From Paenibacillus senegalimassiliensis (GTDB lineage Bacteria > Bacillota > Bacilli > Paenibacillales > Paenibacillaceae): 64,000 nt of DNA. The notes beneath the pieces are model-generated. The model saw nothing but the letters and a program-made list of their open reading frames with translations. It was not told the origin of the DNA and did not search any database. A program made the position numbers and the translations under genes. Shown one piece after another: positions 16,450-24,988 of this stretch (the stretch's first letter is position 1; each line of letters opens with the position of its first letter). The stretch is taken from contig NZ_LN909044.1 of the NCBI RefSeq assembly GCF_001486585.1, positions 563,488 through 627,487 on the forward strand, in the 5' to 3' direction.

Positions 16450-16625
16450 CTCCCGCTAATTGTTAATGTTTGTGCTGCAAATAGTGATTAACTGGAAATC
16501 CTCCATATAATATTGCCTGAATCACCCATTGAGGCTGAAATCGGGGCAATTAGATGAAGGATTTCCCTATAAATCGCTGATTTTGCTTATTTTGGTGAAA
16601 TTAACGGGAGGATTTCCCTATAAAG
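16450..16625. repeat. Dispersed repeat, family 3, copy 1
   Basis: About 176 bp in the convergent gap between the nuclease-like gene and the transporter. It has four short units: CTCCCGCTAAT at 16450, AACTGGAAATCCTCCATATAAT, AGGATTTCCCTATAAAT, and GGGAGGATTTCCCTATAAA at the end. The first two are inverted relative to the last two. Matching segments lie at 47257-47433 and 59206-59390. Non-coding; it accounts for most of this 338-bp gene-free stretch. Confidence 0.75.
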
Positions 16626-16713
16626 TGGATTACTCTACAAAGTTATAGCTACAGCCGCAGCCGAGATACAACCAAATTACCTTCTACATTCCATCTTCTT
16701 CCTTCAATCTCCC

Positions 16714-18177
16714 CTACACCATGAACATGGCAACCACAGTGGTCACGGCTAGGCCGATGAGCACGGGCTTCAGGTTGCGGCGAGCCAGCTCGAACGGGCT
16801 CACGCCGCATATGGCGGCGGCCGGGATGAGCGCCCACGGGATCAGGGTGCCGCCGCCAACCCAGATGGCGGCGACCTGCCCCAGCGCCGTCAAGGTGGCT
16901 GTGCCACCACCGATGGCGGTGCCGAACAGTTGGGCGATGGAACCGGCCAACGAAATGCCCGAGAAGCCGGAGCCGTCCAGGCCGGTAATCGCTCCGGTCA
17001 CGGCGAGCGTGATGGCGCCCACGCTGCCGTTTAGCGGGACGACACTGGCCAGGGCCAGGCCAAGGTCGTTCACGATGCCATGGGAGGTCGCCGGAAGGAC
17101 CTGCCCGAATAGCTCGGTAAATGCGGCATCCCCCAGATAGAAAAAGGCCGCAATCGGAATGACGGGGCCAAACACCTTGAAGCCAAAGGTTAAGCCTTCA
17201 ATCAGATAGGAGGTCACCTTCTCCAGACCGTGATCACGGTGAGCCAGCAAGGTGACGCCAACCAGAATCAGCACGGCTGTTCCTCCCACCAGTGCCGTGG
17301 CGTCACCGCCTTGAAGCCCTAACACAAACATCGCGGCAACATCCGCAGCGAACAGCAACGGAATCAGAATGGCGAGCCCCCTTCTGACCTGTGGACGGAG
17401 CACGTCGTCTGTACGGTCTGCGGCGTCGCCTTCCTCCTTGCCAACCTTCCGCCGTTCCTCACTCGTCGGACGACTATCCATCAGTCCGCCGTCAGTCCCC
17501 TTTACTTTCACCAGACCATCTCGCCATGTACCATTACGCTGATCACGGCGCATCATCCAGTAAGCCGTAACGGTGCTCACCACTCCCATGACAATAACTA
17601 ACGGTACGCTGGCCGACATCACGCTGCTGACCGGTAGACCCGCCGCATCAGCCGTCAGCTTCGGTGCACCCTGAATGATGTAGTCCCCGGACAAAGCGAT
17701 GCCGTGTCCGAACAGGTTCATCGCCATCGCCGCGCCCAAAGCCGGTAGACCCACGCGAATAGCCACCGGCAGAAGAACCGCACCCACAAGCGCCACCGCT
17801 GGAGAAGGCCAGAAAAACAAGGAGGTCACCATCATAATCAGGCCGATTCCCCAATAGGCCATGGCTGGCGTGCGCAAGAAACGCGTCAAGGGAGCCACCA
17901 TCGTCTCATTGATGCCCGTTCGAATTAGCACTCGGCTCATCGCTACAATAATGGAGATGATCATAATCGTCCCCATCAGTTCCCGCGTTGCGTAAACAAA
18001 GGATTGAAATATGCCCGATATTGAACCGCTAAGCGTCTCCGTAGCCAGCAGGCCTAATGTGAAAATTCCCACCACACAAATCATGGTGGTATCTCGCCGC
18101 CGGATCAGTAGCGCCATGATGAACACGATAAAAGACAGATATACGATGTGGATTGCCGATAACTCAGTTCCTGTCAT
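16714..18177 (-). CDS. Multi-pass membrane transporter, ion-transporter-like, substrate unknown
   Basis: 487 residues with about 11-12 hydrophobic segments and a hydrophilic central loop (about 215-262, rich in Arg/Asp/Glu) separating two halves, an arrangement common in ion-transporter-type (CitM/GntP/DcuC-like) carriers. Each half has a Gly/Ser-rich hairpin (for example SLFFWPSPAVALVGA and AQLFGTAIGGGTATL) that may be a re-entrant loop. I do not recognise the exact family. Small organic acids or sodium-coupled exchange are plausible by architecture only. The ATG at 18177 has AAAGGGG upstream. It stands alone: convergent repeat on one side, unrelated small gene on the other. Confidence 0.7.
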   Translation of the reverse strand: MTGTELSAIHIVYLSFIVFIMALLIRRRDTTMICVVGIFTLGLLATETLSGSISGIFQSFVYATRELMGTIMIISIIVAMSRVLIRTGINETMVAPLTRFLRTPAMAYWGIGLIMMVTSLFFWPSPAVALVGAVLLPVAIRVGLPALGAAMAMNLFGHGIALSGDYIIQGAPKLTADAAGLPVSSVMSASVPLVIVMGVVSTVTAYWMMRRDQRNGTWRDGLVKVKGTDGGLMDSRPTSEERRKVGKEEGDAADRTDDVLRPQVRRGLAILIPLLFAADVAAMFVLGLQGGDATALVGGTAVLILVGVTLLAHRDHGLEKVTSYLIEGLTFGFKVFGPVIPIAAFFYLGDAAFTELFGQVLPATSHGIVNDLGLALASVVPLNGSVGAITLAVTGAITGLDGSGFSGISLAGSIAQLFGTAIGGGTATLTALGQVAAIWVGGGTLIPWALIPAAAICGVSPFELARRNLKPVLIGLAVTTVVAMFMV

Positions 18178-18362
18178 GGAGCCGCGCCCCTTTCCCCCGC
18201 AATTGTCTTATATGCTATGCGGGGGCCCAAGCAAGGGTTCGGCTAGGGAAAAGGGACTAATTTTTCTTAAAAGGAGTTATCCTGACGATTTCATTCCTCT
18301 GCTGATGGTTACGCCGACGGTTCCTTAACGGTGCGGTATCTGTTCATGCGCAACTTCCCGTG

Positions 18363-18602
18363 CTAGTTTCCGCCACTTATAAACTGAAGGATACCTATCA
18401 GTATCAACAAACCGAAGATAACGGCAATACCAATAATCACCGGAACCACGACTCTGGATACAGTCCTGTTCAGCTTCTGCGATTGCTCCAATGCCTGTTC
18501 AACCTGATTTAGACGTTGCTTCAACACTTCAAGCTGTGCCGGGTCTTGGAACTCTTGCTCTTCTGACTCTTTACGCTTCTCCAAGTCATTATGCTCTACC
18601 AA
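18363..18602 (-). CDS. Small coiled-coil, single membrane-helix protein
   Basis: 79 residues. AAGGAGG lies 8 nt before a TTG at 18602, so this start (Met-Val-Glu-His) is chosen instead of the TTG of the longer frame, which would overlap the ribosome binding site. Residues 15-50 are charged and heptad-like (LEVLKQRLNQVEQALEQSQKL), predicting a coiled coil, followed by one membrane helix to the C-terminus. There is no recognised family. It lies downstream of the PadR/HAAS pair in the same orientation with an 84-bp gap, and could be part of that unit. Confidence 0.65.
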   Translation of the reverse strand: MVEHNDLEKRKESEEQEFQDPAQLEVLKQRLNQVEQALEQSQKLNRTVSRVVVPVIIGIAVIFGLLILIGILQFISGGN

Positions 18603-18686
18603 TGTTTTGACCTCCTTCAATTGTTTTACTTCACTCTGTCTTCAACTCTTGTTCTGTTAATTTAGGTCGCAGGGTTACGACTATTC

Positions 18687-19748
18687 TCATTTATACGATG
18701 AAGGCCGGGGTTGTATCCCCGCTTTACGGAAGCCCTGCCAGGTATCGATCGAAACAGCTAATGTAATGGCGAAGAAGGTAATCCACAATAGACTGGCCTG
18801 CGTAAATCCACCATCCGCCAAACTGGAATAACCAAACCAAAACCATTCGCCCATTTTGACGTGGAAGGCTGCCGAGATTAAGGTGTCGGCACGGAGCAGC
18901 ATAGATGCAAAGACGCACAACGTAACGGCATAAACGGCAGCATTGAGTGCGGCCATCCGATACGTCCACTGACCCGCCAGCCATTTATAGATAGACAAAG
19001 TCACATCGAGGGCAAGCCACAACACGACCCACGGCCAATAGGACAGAAGTACATCCTGATTAAATACCGGCATTAGCCGTTCCAGACCGTTTTGCCCAGA
19101 TTCATAAACAACGATGAGCCGATCAGCGTTAAAAAAAATACAGCCCCCTATCGCCGTCACTAGTAGGTCAAAAAAGACCTTGGTTTTGGCGATTTTTTTC
19201 TCCACAGGAATGTTACGGATGCGATAAAGCTCCTCGGGCGTCCACCCTTTAGGGTTCCTTTTCCACCCCTCTCCGGTGCTCTCCTTAACACCAGACCGCT
19301 CCAGAATGGCAAAGACCAACGTAATCCAGAAGGCGGCTTGCAGCATGACCGATACAGCTTGACTGATCACCCCGCCAATCAGCCCTGTCATAAAGTCAAC
19401 CCAATCGATTTCGGCAACGGAACCCGTGTAAATGAATAATTGATCAGCAAATACAGCGATAACCCCAATAACAGCAGCGATGGGCAGTACCATTTTGATG
19501 AGTTGAATATAAGTCTCGTAATAACGGGGTCCAATCAGGTATTGGGGCTGGTCCCGGTACTGTGCGGCTAGCACCGCAGGATTACCCAGCTTCGTCAAGG
19601 CCTCCTTAACCTCCGCTTCCTCATACTCGTCAGGCAGCATATCCTCAATTGTGGACCGCAATTCCAGCGCGATATCCTCCCGGCCCTGCTCGGGCAGCCT
19701 ACGGGTCACTTCCTGAATGTACAACTCAATCAGATTTGATGGATTCAT
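18687..19748 (-). CDS. HAAS-domain multi-pass membrane protein
   Basis: 353 residues from the second ATG (19748), 8 nt after GGGGGA; the first ATG is too close to that site. The N-terminal 70 residues form a HAAS-type helical domain (LIELYIQEVTRRLPEQGRED and LTKLGNPAVLAAQYRDQP), which is usually encoded beside PadR regulators and thought to sense or transmit a signal. Six or so membrane helices follow. It overlaps the PadR gene by 23 bp, so translation is coupled. Function of the membrane part is unknown; envelope-stress or membrane-protein control is the usual proposal for such pairs. Confidence 0.8.
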   Translation of the reverse strand: MNPSNLIELYIQEVTRRLPEQGREDIALELRSTIEDMLPDEYEEAEVKEALTKLGNPAVLAAQYRDQPQYLIGPRYYETYIQLIKMVLPIAAVIGVIAVFADQLFIYTGSVAEIDWVDFMTGLIGGVISQAVSVMLQAAFWITLVFAILERSGVKESTGEGWKRNPKGWTPEELYRIRNIPVEKKIAKTKVFFDLLVTAIGGCIFFNADRLIVVYESGQNGLERLMPVFNQDVLLSYWPWVVLWLALDVTLSIYKWLAGQWTYRMAALNAAVYAVTLCVFASMLLRADTLISAAFHVKMGEWFWFGYSSLADGGFTQASLLWITFFAITLAVSIDTWQGFRKAGIQPRPSSYK

Positions 19749-20082
19749 GGCCATCTTCCCCCTTCAATAGGTCGTGCAGCTCTCGGGAGGTTCTCTCCCA
19801 CTCCAGCTTCAACTGTTCATAAATCTCCTGACCAAATGGACTTAGCACATAATACTTACGCGGCCGGCTCTCCGACGTATCCCAACTACTGGTCACCAAT
19901 TCCTGCTTCTCCAGACGGCGCAAGAGTGGATACAATGTGCTCTGATCAATAGCCACTCCTGAATTCTCCAATCGTTGCACCAGAGAATAGCCGTATTGCC
20001 GTTCTCTTAATTGGCTAAGCACGGCAAGCGTGAGCGTCCCCCGCCGCAGCTCCGTGATGAACGAATTAAGTAATGAATTCAT
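19726..20082 (-). CDS. PadR-family transcriptional regulator
   Basis: 118 residues from the ATG at 20082, which has GAGGTGG 5 nt upstream; 16 residues of the longer frame are dropped. The winged helix is typical of short PadR proteins (subfamily 2): LRRGTLTLAVLSQLRERQYGYSLVQRL, DQSTLYPLLRRLEKQELV and the wing RPRKYYVLSPFGQ, with a short C-terminal dimer helix. PadR proteins are dimeric repressors that often control the adjacent membrane gene, here the overlapping HAAS protein. Two near-palindromic boxes 35-80 bp upstream of the start fit autorepression. Confidence 0.88.
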   Translation of the reverse strand: MNSLLNSFITELRRGTLTLAVLSQLRERQYGYSLVQRLENSGVAIDQSTLYPLLRRLEKQELVTSSWDTSESRPRKYYVLSPFGQEIYEQLKLEWERTSRELHDLLKGEDGHESIKSD

Positions 20083-20116
20083 GCTTCCACCTCGTCTGTC
20101 ACATACTGTTTTACAC

Positions 20117-20162
20117 ATAGTGTGTATCATACACTATATTTATACTATGTATCATACACTAT
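20117..20162. promoter_or_regulatory. Tandem PadR-type operators
   Basis: Two 21-bp boxes, at 20117-20137 and 20142-20162, share GTATCATACACTAT. The first has ATAGTGT and ACACTAT as inverted arms; the second is the same with one arm weakened. They lie 25 bp apart, about two and a half helical turns, just upstream of the PadR ribosome binding site on the minus strand. Confidence 0.6.
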
Positions 20163-20220
20163 TGTGTTTTTTACAGCAATAGCCTTTTACCTATAAGTTT
20201 AAATCATCATCTGTGCAGGA

Positions 20221-20273
20221 AAAGCAAAAAGCCCTGTCTTGTACCAGGGGAATGCCCCCTGCAAAAGACAGGA
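20221..20273 (-). terminator. Terminator of the aguA-aguB-EamA operon
   Basis: On the minus strand CCTGTCTT pairs with AAGACAGG and an inner GGGG/CCCC stem lies within, followed by a T tract (read from A's at 20226-20230). It stands about 55 bp after the EamA stop. Confidence 0.75.
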
Positions 20274-20327
20274 CCTCATAAAACATGTTGAACTATAGTT
20301 CATATTTAATGACTTCTAATAATACCC

Positions 20328-21281
20328 CTACCCCTTCGTAACACAGGTCGGTCCCGTCTCCAGCTTCTCGCCGCTTGGCGTGTCCGCTACAGGTATCTGC
20401 TTTCTGCCTTGTCTTCCACCACGGCCCGCAAGATATACCCCGCCGAGGATAAAGACCAGAGCAACCAGCAGACGCCAGCTCACGGGCTCATCTAACAGCG
20501 TAAAGCCCCAGAAAATAGCGCTCACTGGCACCAGATAGGTCACCATTGTAGCGAATTGCGCACTGCCCTTCTGTACCATGAAATAGAACAAAATGTAGGC
20601 AATCCCGGAGCCGAACACCCCTAAGCCAATGATCGCCCCCAGTGTAGTTGGTGACGCCAGCGGTGCCAGAGAATTTCTCTCAAACAAGAGGAACATCAGA
20701 CCGCTGCCCAGCATCGCGCTGATTAATGTACCAAACGTAATCTGATACATCGTTAGTCCGCCCGATAAGCGTTTGGACAGATGTGTGCCTATGGCATAGC
20801 ATAAGGTCGCCCCCAGCATACTGGCGAACCCTAGCAGGTCCACCGAGGCCAGTGAAGTCGGACTGACTCCCGCCAGAATAGGCAAGCCCAGAAAGGCCAA
20901 GCCCATCCCCAGCCACTGGGTACGAGTCGCTGCCACGCCAAAGATCGCAACGCCCACCACCAGGGTCCATAAAGGTGTGGTCGCATTAACCACCGACGTC
21001 ATGCTGCTTGTCAGCCGTGTCTCGCTGAATCCAATCAAGGCCCAAGGGATCGCCGTATTGATCAGAGCCATCACTACCATGAGCACCCAGGGAATCTGCC
21101 GTAAACCAAACGGCTTGCGCAATATGACCATGACCACGGTAATGGTCGCCAGCCCAAAGACTGAACGCAGGAAAGCGATGGTCCATGGGCCGAAGTCTGG
21201 CAGCAGTATTTTAATAAAGAAAAAAGAGCCACCCCAAATCAAACTTAACAACACTAAAGCCAGGTACAGTGATCGCGCCAC
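20328..21281 (-). CDS. EamA/DMT-superfamily transporter
   Basis: 317 residues, ten predicted membrane helices in two EamA repeats, each beginning near a FLR/P-rich helix (IKILLPDFGPWTIAFLRS; LSGGLTMYQITFGTL). The start is GTG at 21281 with AAGAAGG upstream. DMT carriers export amino acids, amines, nucleosides or other metabolites. It lies 30 bp after aguB on the same strand, so it is probably in the agmatine-to-putrescine operon, and a role in exporting putrescine, agmatine or a related compound is a reasonable inference. The C-terminal 25 residues are polar. Confidence 0.85.
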   Translation of the reverse strand: MARSLYLALVLLSLIWGGSFFFIKILLPDFGPWTIAFLRSVFGLATITVVMVILRKPFGLRQIPWVLMVVMALINTAIPWALIGFSETRLTSSMTSVVNATTPLWTLVVGVAIFGVAATRTQWLGMGLAFLGLPILAGVSPTSLASVDLLGFASMLGATLCYAIGTHLSKRLSGGLTMYQITFGTLISAMLGSGLMFLLFERNSLAPLASPTTLGAIIGLGVFGSGIAYILFYFMVQKGSAQFATMVTYLVPVSAIFWGFTLLDEPVSWRLLVALVFILGGVYLAGRGGRQGRKQIPVADTPSGEKLETGPTCVTKG

Positions 21282-21311
21282 TCCTATCCCTTCTTTCTCT
21301 CCAGCACGAAT

Positions 21312-22196
21312 CTAATCGATCAGCAATTCACCATCATATGAGGCAATAACCTTGTATAGCTCGGGACGACGGTCGCGGAAAATACCCCACTCAATCCGCT
21401 GGGTCTCCAGTTGATCCAGATCGAATTCAGCGACCAGCACCGTCTCTTCGGCACGGCCCGCTTCAGCAATCATATTGCCCTGTGGCCCGGCGATAAAGGA
21501 GGACCCGTAGAAGGTAATCGCAGAATCCTCATCCGTCTCCTCACCGATACGATTGGAAGCAATCACCGGAACGAGGTTCGAGGCCGCATGGCCCCGCATG
21601 CACATCTGCCAGTGGTCCTTGGAATCAATTGACCCGTCCTGCGGCTCCGACCCAATGGCCGTCGGGTAGAACAGAATTTCTGCGCCCATCAGGGCCATGC
21701 AGCGAGCCGCTTCCGGATACCATTGATCCCAGCATATGCCCACACCAATCTTGGCATAACGAGTGTTCCATACTTTAAAGCCCGTGTCCCCCGGATTAAA
21801 ATAAAACTTCTCTTCATAACCCGGACCATCGGGAATATGACTCTTGCGATAGCGCCCTAAAATCTTGCCATCCGCATCAATGACGGCCAGCGAGTTGTAG
21901 CGAGCGTTGTTCTTCTTCTCATAGAAGCTGATCGGAAGCACGACCTGAAGCTCCTTCGCTACTTGCTGAAAATGGCGAATTGCCGCATTCTCCTCAAGTT
22001 CGGTGGCGTATGCGTAGTAATCCGCTTTTTCTTTCTGGCAGAAGTAAGGGGTCTCAAATAGCTCTTGCAGCAAAATAATTTGCGCTCCCTGCTGGGCCGC
22101 TTGTCTGACCAACTTGTCCGCCTTGGCGATATTCTCTTCTTTATTGGATGAACAGCTCATTTGGGTGGCTGCTACTTTCACCTGTCTCTTGCTCAT
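21312..22196 (-). CDS. aguB: N-carbamoylputrescine amidase
   Basis: 294 residues of the nitrilase superfamily with the full catalytic set: Glu45 (LLQELFETPYF), Lys118 (RYRKSHIPDGPGYEEKFYF) and Cys155 (GVGICWDQWYPEAAR). The segment after Lys118 and the WDQWYPE block are specific for AguB-type enzymes, which hydrolyse N-carbamoylputrescine to putrescine, CO2 and ammonia in the cytoplasm. The length is normal. It starts 16 bp after the aguA stop with AAAGGGAGG as ribosome binding site, so the two consecutive steps are encoded together. Transcription is leftward with a downstream EamA transporter. Confidence 0.95.
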   Translation of the reverse strand: MSKRQVKVAATQMSCSSNKEENIAKADKLVRQAAQQGAQIILLQELFETPYFCQKEKADYYAYATELEENAAIRHFQQVAKELQVVLPISFYEKKNNARYNSLAVIDADGKILGRYRKSHIPDGPGYEEKFYFNPGDTGFKVWNTRYAKIGVGICWDQWYPEAARCMALMGAEILFYPTAIGSEPQDGSIDSKDHWQMCMRGHAASNLVPVIASNRIGEETDEDSAITFYGSSFIAGPQGNMIAEAGRAEETVLVAEFDLDQLETQRIEWGIFRDRRPELYKVIASYDGELLID

Positions 22197-22212
22197 GATG
22201 GACCTCCCTTTC

Positions 22213-23271
22213 TTAATGTCGTCCTGCTGGCATCTGCTGGGTAGTACAGTGCACGTTGCCGCCCTCGCGGATAATGGCCATGCCGTTCACCGTACGGATT
22301 CGCCGCTGCGGGTACAGCTCACCCAGTATCTTCACAGCCTGACGGTCGGTCTCTGCCGCCTCCCCGCCGAATACGGGCAAAATGATGCCCCCGTTCACAA
22401 AATAGAAGTTCAAATAACTTAAGGTCAGGCGTGTATCTTCATAAAATGCCTGAGGTGGCTGAGGAATTGGAATAATCTCCAGTTTTCTGCCCTGCGCATC
22501 CACAGCTTGGCTTAATATAGCCAGGTTCTCCTGCGTGATGGCATAGTTCTCATCATCGGGATCGTTGCAGACCTGCAAGAGAATCTTGCCCGGTGCAGCG
22601 AAGCAAGCCACATTATCGATATGTCCGTCCGTCTCGTCGCCACTGAGGCCACGCTTCAGCCAGATGATCTGATCAACATTGACGTAATTTTTCACCGCTG
22701 CTTCAATCTCTTCCCGGCTCAATTGCGGATTGCGGTTCAGGTTCAGCAAGCATTCTTCCGTAGTAAGCAATGTCCCCTCTCCATCCGTATGGATGGAGCC
22801 ACCTTCCAGCACCAATGGAGCATCAAATTGCTTGACGTTTAAGGTATTGAGGATTTGCGGGGCCACGGCATCGTCAAGATCCCAAGGAGCGTATTTGCCG
22901 CCCCAGGCATTAAAGCCCCAGTTCACCCCGCCCAGTTCACCCTGCGGCCCAACCACAAAGGTCGGTCCGTTATCTCGCAGCCAGGCATCGTTATGCTCGA
23001 TTGCCAGCAAGCTGATACGGTCATTCGCTCCAGTCTCCGCGCTGCCTGCCTGGGCAAATCGCCCTTGCACACGCTCCAGATCGGCGGAGTTCACCACCAC
23101 CGTAATGGGTTCAAACTCGGCGATGGCCTCAATAAATTCGGCATAACCGGCACATACTTCTTCATAAAGCTCCGGGTATACCATCGAGTCCTGTACTGGC
23201 CAGGAAATAAAAGTACGTTCATGTGCGGCCCATTCGGCCGGCATCGTATAGTTTAGTTTTTTAGGATACAT
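22213..23271 (-). CDS. aguA: Agmatine deiminase
   Basis: 352 residues from the ATG at 23271, preceded by GGAGG at 5 nt; six residues of the longer frame overlap that site. The family is the peptidylarginine deiminase-like guanidine-modifying enzymes. Visible are the NDAWLRDNGPTF block with its catalytic Asp, LKRGLSGDETDGHIDN with the conserved His/Asp, and the nucleophile Cys342 in GGNVHCTTQQMPAG at the C-terminus. It converts agmatine to N-carbamoylputrescine and ammonia, feeding AguB. First gene of the operon. No arginine decarboxylase is present in the window, so agmatine must come from elsewhere. Confidence 0.96.
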   Translation of the reverse strand: MYPKKLNYTMPAEWAAHERTFISWPVQDSMVYPELYEEVCAGYAEFIEAIAEFEPITVVVNSADLERVQGRFAQAGSAETGANDRISLLAIEHNDAWLRDNGPTFVVGPQGELGGVNWGFNAWGGKYAPWDLDDAVAPQILNTLNVKQFDAPLVLEGGSIHTDGEGTLLTTEECLLNLNRNPQLSREEIEAAVKNYVNVDQIIWLKRGLSGDETDGHIDNVACFAAPGKILLQVCNDPDDENYAITQENLAILSQAVDAQGRKLEIIPIPQPPQAFYEDTRLTLSYLNFYFVNGGIILPVFGGEAAETDRQAVKILGELYPQRRIRTVNGMAIIREGGNVHCTTQQMPAGRH

Positions 23272-23494
23272 CGGTTCCTCCACGTACAAATTGTAATTGA
23301 CAAACTTATCATGCTGGGAATACCCAATTTACCCTGCTATCATATAACAAAACATGCCTGTCTACAATGGAAGTCTTGCCCGCTGTCTACCTCTGGAATT
23401 CCGTAAAAATAGATGCCTGATTTTCGGCGACGATACCTTTATCCTAAAGCTATAATTCAGGAAAGTGATATAAAGGCAAGGAGGCCTATGCAGG

Positions 23495-24553
23495 ATGATA
23501 TCTGCTGAACGAAAACAACTCTATTATCAAGCCCTGCTCCAGAAAAAATCAGAATACGAGGGAGTATTCTACGTTGGGGTGAAGACCACCGGCGTCTTCT
23601 GCCGCCCAACCTGTCCCGCACGCAAGCCCAAATTCGAGAACTGTGAATTTTACGAGACGGCCAAGGAAGCCTTGCTGGCCTCCTTCCGTCCATGTCAGCG
23701 TTGCCGTCCTCTGTCCCATCCGGGCCATGTCTCGGATCTGGTCAGACAATTGGTGGAGGCGGTGGAGGCCAATCCGGAGAAGCGGTGGAAGGACGTCGAC
23801 TTCCGGGAGCTGTCCGTCGACGCGTCGACGGCACGGCGCCAGTTCAAGAAGCGCTTCGGCATGACCTTTGTGGAATACGCCCGTGCCCGCCGCATGGGAC
23901 TGGCTCTGAAGAATATTCGCTCCGGAAGTCCGGTCATCGATTCTCAGCTCTCTACCGGCTATGAATCGAGCAGCGGCTTTCGGGATGCGTTCTCACGGAT
24001 TATGGGGGCTGCCCCAACCCGGCTTACCGGAGGCAAAATTCTTCATGCCGCCTGGATTGACACGCAGCTTGGCCCTATGATGGCCATCGCGGACGAAGTG
24101 GGTCTATATCTCCTGGAGTTCATCGACCGCCGCGGGTTAGAACGAGAAGTGGAGCGCTTGCGGAACCGCACCAAGGCAGCGATCATTCCCGGCGTGACAG
24201 AACCCATCCGCTCTATTGAGCGGGAATTGACCCTCTACTTCGAGGGCAGCCTCACCCAGTTCACGACCCCGCTATGCTTGCTGGGTTCCCCCTTTCAACA
24301 GCAGGTATGGGCGCAATTGCAGCAGATCCCGCCCGGCGAGACCCGTTCCTACGCCGACCTTGCGGTCGCCATTGGCAAACCGTCCGCCTATCGGGCTGTT
24401 GCTCAGGCCAACGGAGCCAACCAACTCGCGCTAATTATCCCCTGCCACCGTGTCATTAATTCCAATGGTGACCTCGGTGGATATGGCGGTGGCGTATCGC
24501 GTAAAGGCTGGCTATTGAATCATGAGAAGCGGACAGAGAACCTGATGAAGTAA
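23495..24553 (+). CDS. ada: Bifunctional Ada: methyl-responsive regulator and O6-methylguanine-DNA methyltransferase
   Basis: 352 residues, a full-length E. coli-type Ada. Domains in order are: a zinc domain with Cys36, Cys40, Cys67 and Cys70 (FCRPTCPARKP...FRPCQRC), where the first Cys accepts methyl from phosphotriesters; an AraC-type helix-turn-helix (about 85-175); and an O6-alkylguanine transferase domain with the acceptor Cys317 in IIPCHRVINSNGDLGGYGGG. It repairs alkylated DNA and activates its own regulon once methylated. The ATG at 23495 is about 10 nt after GGAGG; a TATAAT at 23451-23456 is a likely -10. Many Bacillales split these functions between two proteins, so the fusion is notable but not rare in Paenibacillus-like genomes. 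Confidence 0.95.
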   Translation: MISAERKQLYYQALLQKKSEYEGVFYVGVKTTGVFCRPTCPARKPKFENCEFYETAKEALLASFRPCQRCRPLSHPGHVSDLVRQLVEAVEANPEKRWKDVDFRELSVDASTARRQFKKRFGMTFVEYARARRMGLALKNIRSGSPVIDSQLSTGYESSSGFRDAFSRIMGAAPTRLTGGKILHAAWIDTQLGPMMAIADEVGLYLLEFIDRRGLEREVERLRNRTKAAIIPGVTEPIRSIERELTLYFEGSLTQFTTPLCLLGSPFQQQVWAQLQQIPPGETRSYADLAVAIGKPSAYRAVAQANGANQLALIIPCHRVINSNGDLGGYGGGVSRKGWLLNHEKRTENLMK

Positions 24554-24616
24554 GCATTTTCATCCAGCGCATAACAAGGAGGAACCTCCCTGCCGAAATA
24601 TATAATATAATAGGTT

Positions 24617-24885
24617 GTTCAAAAAGTCGTCTTCCCAGGACGAAGCTATTCGAGGAGAGGGTTCGACATCGAATCTTGAATTCAGCCGGGCCTAGCATAG
24701 GCTTCCGTAGTATGTTTCCTTCAGAAACATTGTAGTTGCTCACGTACCCATATGCTTCCGAAGTCGTTTTCTCCGAAAACGTGTAGCTCCGCTACTCAGT
24801 CCCTGGCTTCATCCAACCTAAAGCGTTTTGAAAAAACGCACATCGGAAGCATAATCTTCGGTCCTAAAAACTCGACTTTTTGAAC
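24617..24885 (-). repeat. Dispersed repeat, family 1, copy B (long, with hairpin insertions)
   Basis: 269 bp bounded by a perfect 13-bp inverted repeat (GTTCAAAAAGTCG at 24617-24629; CGACTTTTTGAAC at 24873-24885). Its reverse complement is collinear with the copy at 7835-8000, but three extra hairpin modules are inserted: GTTTC/GAAAC, CGTTTTC/GAAAACG and GCGTTTT/AAAACGC. Two of these carry an adjacent CTTCCGA or TCGGAAGCAT motif. It fills most of the 435-bp gap between ada and the kinase-like gene and ends about 36 bp before a ribosome binding site. No coding content. Confidence 0.85.
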
Positions 24886-24988
24886 ACGCACTATCACGCA
24901 CTATAAGGACTTATGAACATCAAGGAGGTGAATCCGTGCGGCGATTCTGGCCTAAGACAAGCCAGTCTCGTCAAGCGCATGGAGAAAC

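Noticed and set aside
24456-24743. Minus-strand frame across the ada end and the repeat
   Set aside because: Composed of antisense ada sequence and repeat DNA; no start signal.
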